This document shows positions 31,389-38,144 of a stretch of DNA of 38,144 nt, one piece after another. The notes beneath the pieces were generated by a model, which worked only from the letters and a program-made list of their open reading frames with translations, was not told the DNA's origin and ran no database searches. Location: contig NZ_JAFBIV010000018.1 of the NCBI RefSeq assembly GCF_021531915.1, positions 1-38,144 of the forward strand, written 5' to 3'. The first letter of the stretch is position 1, and each line of letters begins with the position of its first letter. Origin of the DNA: Oscillibacter valericigenes (lineage in GTDB: Bacteria; Bacillota; Clostridia; Oscillospirales; Oscillospiraceae). A program made the position numbers and the translations under genes.

Positions 31389-31799
31389 ATGGTTAGACTG
31401 ATTATGGGCATGAAGGGTTCCGGCAAGACCAAGCAGCTCATTGAATTGATCAACAACGCGGCAAAAGACGAGCCCGGCAACGTGGTTTGCATCGAGGCCA
31501 ACCGCAACATGACGTATGATATCCACTATCATATCCGTCTCATCGACGCGCAGGAGTACCGTCTGAACAACTACGACCTGATGCGCGGCTTTATCAGCGG
31601 CCTGTACGCAGGCAACTACGATATCACCCACGTGTTTATCGACAATCTGTGCAAGATCACCGGCCACGACGTGGACAAGGAGACCGAGGAGTTCCTGAAC
31701 TGGCTGGATGTGTTCGGCGAGCAGAACAACATCAAGTTCACCGCCACCATCAGCGCTGACACCTCTGCCGCCACCGACGCTATGCAGAAGTATCTGTAA
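31389..31799 (+). CDS. Small P-loop NTPase, conserved hypothetical
   Basis: A 136-aa soluble protein. Walker A is GMKGSGKT at residues 7-14 and a Walker B-like THVFIDNL is near residue 80. The rest does not match a family that I can name; the size and motif layout are like a minimal ATPase or nucleoside-kinase core. CAGGAGTG lies about 9 nt before ATG 31389. It is a single-gene unit with a promoter and a strong terminator. No partner is suggested by its neighbours. Similar short proteins are, to my memory, common in Oscillospiraceae, but no function is known to me. Confidence 0.75.
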   Translation: MVRLIMGMKGSGKTKQLIELINNAAKDEPGNVVCIEANRNMTYDIHYHIRLIDAQEYRLNNYDLMRGFISGLYAGNYDITHVFIDNLCKITGHDVDKETEEFLNWLDVFGEQNNIKFTATISADTSAATDAMQKYL

Positions 31800-31821
31800 C
31801 GTATATAAATACTGCAAATTC

Positions 31822-31854
31822 AAGCCCCCATCCCGTTCGGGATGGGGGCTTTTC
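31822..31854. terminator. Bidirectional terminator
   Basis: Stem AAGCCCCCATCCC (31822-31834) and GGGATGGGGGCTT (31839-31851) with a GTTC loop and T-rich sequence after it. It separates the convergent P-loop and SLH genes. Confidence 0.9.
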
Positions 31855-31877
31855 TGCTCTGCTTGTATATTTTGCGC

Positions 31878-33380
31878 TCAGCGCAGGCCGGACAGCAGGT
31901 CCGGGCTGGCAGCAGCCCAGTTATCCAGGCACAGCTGTCCCACGCCGAAGGCCTGGGCCATCTGCAGCCGGGCGGCCGCCGCCTGCCGGTCCAGATACCA
32001 GACCACCACTTCCTTCTTGCTGCTGCCCACCGTGCCGGTGAGGTAGGCGCAGGCGTAGCGATTGGAGTAGTGGAAGCCTGTTTTGGGGTCGGCCAGCAGA
32101 GCTTCATATTCTTCCTGGGTGAGGCTGTACTTCTTCTGCCCGCTCCAGGCGGAGACACCGGTGGTCACCATCAGAGCCAGCTTCCCGCTGTCGATGCTGT
32201 CGCACAGGGTTCCCAGGGCGTAGTAAATCTCCTCCAGGGGATCCACCGGAGCGGTGGGAAAGCCGTCGGAGAAGGTCTCATAGAGGGCAAGCCGCAGCAC
32301 CAGCCGGTCCGCCGCCGCTGCCAGGGCCTCATATTCATAGCCGTAGGTCTTGCCTGTCCGGGAGGGTGCCTCTGCCAGCACATACAGGAGCTTGTCCCCC
32401 AGCGCTTTGTCCAGTGCCTTCACCAGATTGGTCATGGCACCGCTTTTTTGGGTGCTGAGTGCGGGGACCTCCAGCAGGACACCGTCATAGCCGCCGGCGG
32501 AGACTTCTGCTGCCACAGTGCCCGCGGTCCCGATGGCGGTGCCGTTCAGGGCGGAGGGGCCGCCGGTGAGGTACAGCAGCTTTTTGGCCCCGGCCTGTTT
32601 GGCAGCTTCCAGGATCGAGGCTGCTTCCTTCTGATCCATGGTGGTGTTGACCATGGGCTTACCGTTCACAACGATCAGGCGGCCCGCCGGGACCGCCACC
32701 GCCTCCAGTCCGGTGAAATCTCCGGGTGCGGAGGCCACCGCGATCTGTCCCGGTCCCGTCTGATGGAGTTTGTCGTACAGCCGCATCAGGATGACCGCCA
32801 CCTGCTCCCGGGTGGCGGCCCGGTTCGGAGAGAAGGTGTCCGCCGTGGTGCCGCTCACCAGTCCCAGATCATAGGCCATGGTGATATAGCCGGTATTGGT
32901 AGTCACGTCCCGGAAGGGCATGGGCAGATCCTGGGCCAGGCCGGCGATGGTGCCGTAGCCCATGGCCCGCACCAGCATCACCGCCAGTTCCTCCCGGGTG
33001 ATGGGGTCGTTGGGGCGGAAGTGCTCCCGCTGGTCGGTGAGGGCCCCATGGCTGTAAGCGGCCTCCACGGCGCCGGCATACCAGGCGTCCGCAGGGACAT
33101 CCTGATAGATGGCTTTGGCAGGGGCAGTGGTCTCCCAGCCGAAGAAACGGCACAGGACCACCGTGAAGGCGGACCGGGTCATCTTCTGGCCCAAGCCGAA
33201 CCGGGAAGCGGACTGGCCCTGAAAGAACCCCAGCTCCACACAGCGCCGGATGCTCTCTCCCGCCCAGTGGTTGGCCGGCACATCGGCAAAGCCCGCCGCG
33301 GCGGGCACTGTCAGGCCGCCGGCCAGCACGGCGCACAGGGTCAGGCAGCACAGCAGCCGTTTCAGTTGCTTTTTCATCAT
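31878..33380 (-). CDS. Secreted SLH-domain protein with degenerate glycosidase-like C-terminal domain
   Basis: A 500-aa secreted protein. Signal peptide about residues 1-30 (KKQLKRLLCCLTLCAVLAGG, ending near AAAGFADV). Three S-layer homology repeats follow (FADVPANHWAGESIRRCVE, YQDVPADAWYAGAVEAAY, FRDVTTNTGYITMAYDLG), which anchor proteins to cell-wall polysaccharide. The C-terminal half (about 220-500) looks like a TIM barrel of the GH18 kind (KLLYLTGG, GGYDGVLLEVPAL, AEAPSRTG, LCLDNW). The DGxDxDxE active-site line reads DGVLLE, so catalysis is doubtful. Start ATG 33380 has AGGAG 8 nt upstream. It is convergent with the P-loop gene and divergent from recJ. Confidence 0.8.
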   Translation of the reverse strand: MMKKQLKRLLCCLTLCAVLAGGLTVPAAAGFADVPANHWAGESIRRCVELGFFQGQSASRFGLGQKMTRSAFTVVLCRFFGWETTAPAKAIYQDVPADAWYAGAVEAAYSHGALTDQREHFRPNDPITREELAVMLVRAMGYGTIAGLAQDLPMPFRDVTTNTGYITMAYDLGLVSGTTADTFSPNRAATREQVAVILMRLYDKLHQTGPGQIAVASAPGDFTGLEAVAVPAGRLIVVNGKPMVNTTMDQKEAASILEAAKQAGAKKLLYLTGGPSALNGTAIGTAGTVAAEVSAGGYDGVLLEVPALSTQKSGAMTNLVKALDKALGDKLLYVLAEAPSRTGKTYGYEYEALAAAADRLVLRLALYETFSDGFPTAPVDPLEEIYYALGTLCDSIDSGKLALMVTTGVSAWSGQKKYSLTQEEYEALLADPKTGFHYSNRYACAYLTGTVGSSKKEVVVWYLDRQAAAARLQMAQAFGVGQLCLDNWAAASPDLLSGLR

Positions 33381-33503
33381 TCTTTCGCTCCTTTGGGCAC
33401 ATTTCGGTGCCAAATTGTCTTTACTATACCAGAATTTTCAGCAGCCGTCAAACCGAACCTGTCGAAACCGGCGGAAACCATTCAGAAGTTTCAAAATTCA
33501 TTC

Positions 33504-33532
33504 TTTACCTGACATTGCTTTTCTGCTATAAT
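33504..33532 (+). promoter_or_regulatory. Promoter of recJ-rel
   Basis: TTTACC (33504-33509), 17-bp spacer, consensus TATAAT (33527-33532), 54 bp before the GTG start of recJ. Confidence 0.6.
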
Positions 33533-33586
33533 AAATTAGTTATTTTAGATTCATTTTTCAATATTCACAGAAAGGAGGGACGTCCT

Positions 33587-35686
33587 GTGAAATTCCAAAA
33601 ATGGAACATCGGCTCGCCGCAGGAGCAGGATGTGGCCCTCCTGCGAAGCGCCGGATATCCCTATCTGCTGTCCACCGTGCTGGCCGCCCGGGGGATCACT
33701 TCGCCGGAGGACGCGGCGGAGTTCCTGGACCGGGAGCGGCATCTGACCATCTCCCCCATGCGGATGCGGGATATGAATAAAGCCGTCAGCCGCATCCAGC
33801 GGGCCATCAGTGACGGGGAGACCATCGCCGTCTTCGGTGACTATGACGTGGACGGCATTACCTCCACTGTGCTGCTGCTGGACTATCTGAAGAGCTGCGG
33901 TGCCCACTGCCTGCGCTATATCCCCCGCCGCATTGAGGACGGCTACGGCCTGTCCAAAGACGCCATTCAGGGGCTCCACGATCAGGGTGCCTCCCTGATG
34001 ATCACCGTGGACTGCGGCATCACCGGCAACGAGGAAGTGGATTTTGCCAATTCTCTTGGTATGGATGTGGTGGTCACGGACCATCATGAGTGTAAGGAGG
34101 CCCTGCCCAACGCCGTGGCCGTGGTGGACCCCCACCGGCCGGACTGCCCCTACCCCTTCAAGCATCTGGCGGGCGTAGGCGTGGCGCTGAAGCTGGTGCT
34201 GGCCCTGGGCGGTGAGAACCGGGAAGACGCCCTCTTTGCCCGCTACTGCACCCTGGCCGCCATCGGCACCGTTGCCGACGTCATGCGGATGGAGGGTGAG
34301 AACCGGACCATCGTGTCCTGCGGCCTGGAGGCCCTGCCCCATACGGATTTTGTGGGTGTGCACGCCCTGTTGAAGGAGGCGGGCCTGCTGGGCAAGCCTA
34401 TCACCTCCATCCAGATCGGCTTTGTCCTCTCCCCCCGCATCAACGCGGCGGGCCGCATGGGCGCCGCCGACCTGGCGGCGGATCTGCTGGAGACCGACGA
34501 CCCCGCCCGGGCGGAGGAACTGGCCAGGGAACTGTGCGACCTGAACCGGGAGCGGCAGGCGGTGGAGCAGGCCATCTGCGCCGACGCCATCGACCAGATC
34601 CAGAAGCTGCGCAGTGAGGAGCGCAGCGCTCTGGTGCTGTCCAGCGAGGACTGGCATCAGGGCGTGGTGGGCATTGTGGCCTCCCGTCTCAGCGAGAAAT
34701 ACTCCTGTCCCAGCTTTATGATCCATCTGAAGGACGGCACGGGCAAGGGCTCCTGCCGATCCTACGGCGGCTTCAACCTGTTCGCGGCGCTGGAATCCTG
34801 CTCCGACCTGCTGGACGGCTACGGCGGACACGAGCTGGCCGCCGGCTTCACCATCCCCGAGGGCAACATCGACGCCTTCCGCCAACGGATGAACCGCTAC
34901 GTCCGGTCCGCCATGGACGGCGTGCTGCCGGTGTCCTCCCTGGAGCTGGACGCCGCCATCGCCTGTCCCGGCGAGGTGACATTGGACCAGGTGGAGCAGC
35001 TGAGCCTGCTGGAGCCTTACGGCGCCGGAAACCCCCGTCCCGCTTTCGCTCTGCTGGGTGCCACGGTGGACGCTATCCAGTCCGTAGGCCAGGGGCGACA
35101 CCTGAAATTCAGGCTTTCCAAGGGCACCTGCCGGTTTGACGCCATCTTCTTCTCTGTGACGGAGCAGGAGTGCGGCGTCACCGCCGGCAGCCGGGTGGAC
35201 GCCGCCTTCTACCTGCAAGCCAATACATTTCGCGGGAATACAACGCTGCAGCTGCAGCTGATCGACATTCGCCCCTCCCTGGTCCCCAGCCGCCACGAGG
35301 CGGCGGACCTGGAGCTGCTGGACCGGCTCATGACCGGCGGCCCCGTCACGGCTCAGGAGACGGCCCGGCTGGGCGCCTCCCGGGACCAGTTCGGCGCCTG
35401 CTGGCGGGTGCTGGAGCGGCACCTGCGCCAGGGAAAGGCGGAGGAGGACACCCTGCCCTATCTGCGGCGGCTGGCCGCCCAGTCCGGGGGCAGCGAGAGC
35501 TTTCTCCGCACGGCGCTGGCGCTGCAGGTCTTCCGGGAGCGAGGGCTGATCTCCATGACAGTCCAGGGTGACCGGACGATCCTCTGTCTCAACACCACCC
35601 AGGGCAAGGTGGACCTGTTCGCCTGCCCCTATCTCTCCCGTTTGCGGGATGACCCTACTGACCGAAACCGAGGTGACCAGGCATGA
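33587..35686 (+). CDS. recJ: Single-stranded-DNA-specific exonuclease RecJ
   Basis: A 699-aa 5'-to-3' ssDNA exonuclease for recombination and mismatch or base-excision repair. DHH-superfamily motifs: FGDYDVDG (D85, D87, D89), VDCG (142-144), TDHHE (D165-H166-H167), VVDPHRPDCPYP, then DHHA1-domain GIVASRLSEKY, GSCRSYGGFNLF and GGHELAAGFT, and the RecJ OB domain around HLKFRLSKG. GTG 33587 is the start because AAAGGAGGG precedes it and RecJ-like sequence begins there; the frame is open for 180 bp upstream without a ribosome site. The stop overlaps the rel start by 4 bp. Confidence 0.96.
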   Translation: MKFQKWNIGSPQEQDVALLRSAGYPYLLSTVLAARGITSPEDAAEFLDRERHLTISPMRMRDMNKAVSRIQRAISDGETIAVFGDYDVDGITSTVLLLDYLKSCGAHCLRYIPRRIEDGYGLSKDAIQGLHDQGASLMITVDCGITGNEEVDFANSLGMDVVVTDHHECKEALPNAVAVVDPHRPDCPYPFKHLAGVGVALKLVLALGGENREDALFARYCTLAAIGTVADVMRMEGENRTIVSCGLEALPHTDFVGVHALLKEAGLLGKPITSIQIGFVLSPRINAAGRMGAADLAADLLETDDPARAEELARELCDLNRERQAVEQAICADAIDQIQKLRSEERSALVLSSEDWHQGVVGIVASRLSEKYSCPSFMIHLKDGTGKGSCRSYGGFNLFAALESCSDLLDGYGGHELAAGFTIPEGNIDAFRQRMNRYVRSAMDGVLPVSSLELDAAIACPGEVTLDQVEQLSLLEPYGAGNPRPAFALLGATVDAIQSVGQGRHLKFRLSKGTCRFDAIFFSVTEQECGVTAGSRVDAAFYLQANTFRGNTTLQLQLIDIRPSLVPSRHEAADLELLDRLMTGGPVTAQETARLGASRDQFGACWRVLERHLRQGKAEEDTLPYLRRLAAQSGGSESFLRTALALQVFRERGLISMTVQGDRTILCLNTTQGKVDLFACPYLSRLRDDPTDRNRGDQA

Positions 35687-37893
35687 CCCTGCAGGAACAA
35701 TACGACCTGTTGGAAAAAACCATACGAAGCTATAACGCCGCGGCGGACTTTGACCAGATCCGCGCCGCTTTTGAATACGCGGACAAGTGCCACGAGGGAC
35801 AGAAGCGGAAAAGCGGCGAGCCCTATATCATCCATCCCCTGGCAGTGGCCCAGATCGTGGCGGACCAGAAGCTGGACAGCGAGTCCATCATCGCCGCCCT
35901 GCTCCACGATGTGATTGAAGACACGGAGGCCACCCACGAGGATGTGGCCCGGCTCTTCTCCCCCACCATCGCCAACCTGGTGGAGGGCGTCAGCAAGCTG
36001 ACCCGGATCCAGTACGCCACCAAGGAAGACGAGCAGATGGAGAACCTGCGGAAGATGCTCTTTGCCATGAGCAAGGACATCCGGGTCATCCTCATCAAAA
36101 TTTCCGACCGGCTCCACAACATGCGCACCATGGAGTACCAGTCTCCGCCCAAGCAGAAGCAGAAGTCCCTGGAGACCATGGAGATCTACGCACCCATTGC
36201 CCACCGGCTGGGCATGCAGCGCATCAAGTGGGAGCTGGAGGACCTGTCCCTGAAATATCTGGACCCCGTTGGCTACGAGGAGATCGTCTCCAAAACCGAG
36301 GCAAAGCGGCCCGAATATGAGGCCTTCATGCAGCGCACCCGGGACCAGGTGGACCAGCGGCTGAACGAGCTGGGCATCCAGCACATCGTCTACGGCCGCA
36401 TGAAGCATCCCTACTCCATCTACCGGAAGATGTTCAATCAGAACAAGTCCATCGACGAGATCTTCGACCTGTTCGCCTTCCGGGTCATCGTGGAGAACGT
36501 GGGCGACTGCTACAACGTTCTGGGCGTCATCCATGATCTTTACAAGCCCATTCTGGGCCGGTTCAAGGACTATATAGGCACTCCCAAGCCCAACGGCTAC
36601 CAGTCCCTGCACACCACCGTCATGGGCAACGACGGCTATCCCTTCGAGGTGCAGATCCGCACCCGGGAGATGCACGAGATCGCCGAGTACGGCGTGGCCG
36701 CCCACTGGAAGTACAAGCAAAACGGCCAGGGCTCCGGCACGGAGGGCCGCTACGAGTGGGTCCGCCGCCTGCTGGAAAATCAGGAGGGCGCTGACGCCGA
36801 GGAGTATATCCACTCCCTGAAGATCGACATGTTCTCCGATGAGGTGTTCGTCTTCACTCCCAACGGCGACGTGCAGAATCTGCCCGCCGGCGCCACCCCC
36901 ATCGACTTCGCCTACGCCATTCACTCCGCCGTGGGCAACCGGATGGTGGGCGCCAAGGTCAACAACCGCATCGTGACCCTGGACCACGTGCTGAAAAATG
37001 GCGACATCGTGGAGATCCTCACCGCCAAGAACGCCAAGGGCCCCAGCCGCGACTGGATGAAGATCGCCAAGAGCACGGAAGCCCGCAGCAAGATCCGCCA
37101 GTGGTTCAAGAAGGAGCGGAAGGAAGAGAACATCGCCAACGGCCGCGCCTCCTTTGAAGCGGAGCTGAAGCACTGCGGTCTCTCCATGCGGGATGTGACA
37201 GACCCGGAGGTCCTGCCGGGCATCCTGAAAAAGGTCTCCTACCCCTCTTTGGAAGAGATGTACGCTGCCATCGGCTACGGCGGCTTCTCCGCCCAGAAGG
37301 CCGTCAGCCGGATGCAGGGTGAGCTCCAGCGGGTCGCCAAGCAGCACCAGCTGGAGCAGCAGGCGGCGGAGGCCGCCGAGGCCAAGCCTCCCAAGGAGGA
37401 GACCCGCACGCCGGAGCCCAAGAAGATCAAGAGCGAGCAGGGCATCATTGTGGAGGGGCTGGACAACTGTCTGGTGAAGTTCTCCAAGTGCTGCACCCCG
37501 GTGCCCGGCGACGAGATCGTGGGCTTCATCACCCGGGGTTACGGCGTGTCCGTCCACCGGGCGGACTGCCCCAACGCCTCTCCGGAAAAGCGGGCCTCTC
37601 CCGACCAGGCGGGCCGCTGGATCAAGGTCTCCTGGGGCAGCGACACCAATGAGAGCTATCCCACCATTCTGGAGGCCCTGTGCAAGGACCGCCACAACCT
37701 GCTGCTGGATATCTCTGCCGCCCTGTCCACCACCAACACCTTCGTGCTGGGCATCAATACCCGCTCCACGGAGGACGGCTTCGCCATCTGCCGTCTGGAG
37801 GTCCGCATCCGGGACGGCCAGCAGTTGACGACACTGATGAACAAGCTCCATCAGATCTCCGGCGTGCTGAGCGTGACGCGGCCATCGGGTTAA
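35683..37893 (+). CDS. rel: Bifunctional (p)ppGpp synthetase/hydrolase
   Basis: A 736-aa long RelA/SpoT homologue controlling the stringent response. The HD hydrolase domain (about 30-170) has intact HD75-76 in LLHDVIEDT. The synthetase domain (about 225-345) has YGRMKHPYSIYRKM, YIGTPKPNGYQSLHTTV and EVQIRTREMHEIAEYG. TGS domain (about 385-445) with VFTPNGDVQNLPAGATPIDFAY. The C-terminal KCCTPVPGD and HRADC zinc-finger region and an ACT domain (about 660-736, ending HQISGVLSVTRPSG) complete it. Both catalytic domains look functional. ATG 35683 overlaps the recJ stop (ATGA), so the two are co-translated. recJ-rel adjacency is usual in Bacillota. Confidence 0.96.
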   Translation: MTLQEQYDLLEKTIRSYNAAADFDQIRAAFEYADKCHEGQKRKSGEPYIIHPLAVAQIVADQKLDSESIIAALLHDVIEDTEATHEDVARLFSPTIANLVEGVSKLTRIQYATKEDEQMENLRKMLFAMSKDIRVILIKISDRLHNMRTMEYQSPPKQKQKSLETMEIYAPIAHRLGMQRIKWELEDLSLKYLDPVGYEEIVSKTEAKRPEYEAFMQRTRDQVDQRLNELGIQHIVYGRMKHPYSIYRKMFNQNKSIDEIFDLFAFRVIVENVGDCYNVLGVIHDLYKPILGRFKDYIGTPKPNGYQSLHTTVMGNDGYPFEVQIRTREMHEIAEYGVAAHWKYKQNGQGSGTEGRYEWVRRLLENQEGADAEEYIHSLKIDMFSDEVFVFTPNGDVQNLPAGATPIDFAYAIHSAVGNRMVGAKVNNRIVTLDHVLKNGDIVEILTAKNAKGPSRDWMKIAKSTEARSKIRQWFKKERKEENIANGRASFEAELKHCGLSMRDVTDPEVLPGILKKVSYPSLEEMYAAIGYGGFSAQKAVSRMQGELQRVAKQHQLEQQAAEAAEAKPPKEETRTPEPKKIKSEQGIIVEGLDNCLVKFSKCCTPVPGDEIVGFITRGYGVSVHRADCPNASPEKRASPDQAGRWIKVSWGSDTNESYPTILEALCKDRHNLLLDISAALSTTNTFVLGINTRSTEDGFAICRLEVRIRDGQQLTTLMNKLHQISGVLSVTRPSG

Positions 37894-37901
37894 TGTGGGC
37901 T

Positions 37902-37927
37902 TCAAGAGGGGGCAGGCCCCCTCTTGA
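37902..37927 (+). terminator. Terminator-like hairpin after rel (hairpin 1 of 6)
   Basis: TCAAGAGGGGGC (37902-37913) and GCCCCCTCTTGA (37916-37927) pair perfectly, 8 bp after the stop. Confidence 0.75.
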
Positions 37928-37938
37928 GAATCTCCCCC

Positions 37939-38080
37939 CACCAGTGACGCCGCGTCACTGGTGTCGCCGCCCAGGGCGGCTAGGTCAAGGTATTTTCGCC
38001 ACGTACACGCCGCGGCGAAAATGATTGAATATTCTTGATTTGCCGTAGGCAAATCAACTGGGGGAACCTGCGGTTCCCCC
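37939..38080. repeat. Cluster of five further perfect hairpins
   Basis: Arms: 37939-37949/37953-37963 (CACCAGTGACG), 37966-37972/37974-37980 (GCCGCCC), 37993-38000/38014-38021 (TTTTCGCC), 38035-38044/38048-38057 (TTGATTTGCC) and 38060-38068/38072-38080 (GGGGGAACC). Loops are 1-13 nt. There is no coding frame that I would accept here. From 38081 to the window end I see only a C-rich stretch and nothing identifiable. Confidence 0.75.
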
Positions 38081-38144
38081 CTAGCCCCCTCCCCCGGTTG
38101 CTGCAAATGGAGCGGCAGCAGAAAGAGGAACTGGTCCATTCGAT

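Noticed and set aside
1..38144. Riboswitches, rRNA genes, origin of replication
   Set aside because: I looked for the usual conserved cores and DnaA-box clusters and saw none that I could support.

Overview
The window looks like a chromosomal segment of an anaerobic, GC-rich Clostridia member, most likely from the Oscillospiraceae (Flavonifractor/Intestinimonas-like). That placement is an inference from Bacillota-type ribosome binding sites, C-ending codon preference, a recJ-rel gene pair, an SLH-domain protein, and anaerobic Mo-hydroxylase, Fe-alcohol dehydrogenase and CoA-transferase genes. No taxonomic marker was compared.

Two parts can be told apart. From 1 to about 28435 the content is accessory: catabolic operons, paralogous regulators, an insertion sequence and an exact 65-bp repeat found twice (15478-15542 and 28288-28352). 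At 28436-28459 there is the 3' end of a tRNA-Ser-like gene (T-loop to CCA) with no 5' part, followed by a strong terminator. This is the expected footprint of a tRNA-integrated element. To its right lies housekeeping sequence: dacF-type carboxypeptidase, pgi, a small P-loop protein, an SLH protein, recJ and rel.

Region 1 (1-15440) is the most unusual. A minus-strand operon (GntR regulator, three-subunit molybdenum hydroxylase, Fe-alcohol dehydrogenase, C_GCAxxG_C_C protein) and a PHP-domain hydrolase face a plus-strand operon. The plus operon encodes a PEP-synthase-like dikinase split into two proteins (substrate plus phosphohistidine subunit; ATP-binding subunit), an HPr-kinase-like P-loop protein, adenylate kinase, an MBL-fold hydrolase, a 3-hydroxyacyl-CoA/carnitine-type dehydrogenase and a GNAT acetyltransferase. 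The 12-bp palindrome ATAATCGATTAT stands before the GntR operon (7385-7396) and before the PHP gene (8276-8287), and a 10/12 match stands before the dikinase operon (8437-8448), so the three units probably form one regulon. The logic recalls phenylphosphate synthase or rifampin phosphotransferase: ATP activates a hydroxylated substrate, AMP is released and adenylate kinase recycles it. The substrate is unknown.

Region 2 (15573-17131) is an insertion sequence with imperfect inverted ends and a probable ACGTT target duplication. Region 3 (17293-21604) is a cytoplasmic three-gene module: BspA-type leucine-rich-repeat protein, MoxR-type AAA+ ATPase and VWA/DUF2201 protein. Region 4 (21833-27833) is a minus-strand operon (AtuA-family protein, small AtuA-like protein, CaiB/BaiF CoA-transferase, CitMHS transporter) divergent from a LacI regulator. 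Three AACGTT-centred operators overlap its promoter. Region 5 (28631-37893) is the housekeeping part; a run of six perfect small hairpins follows rel.
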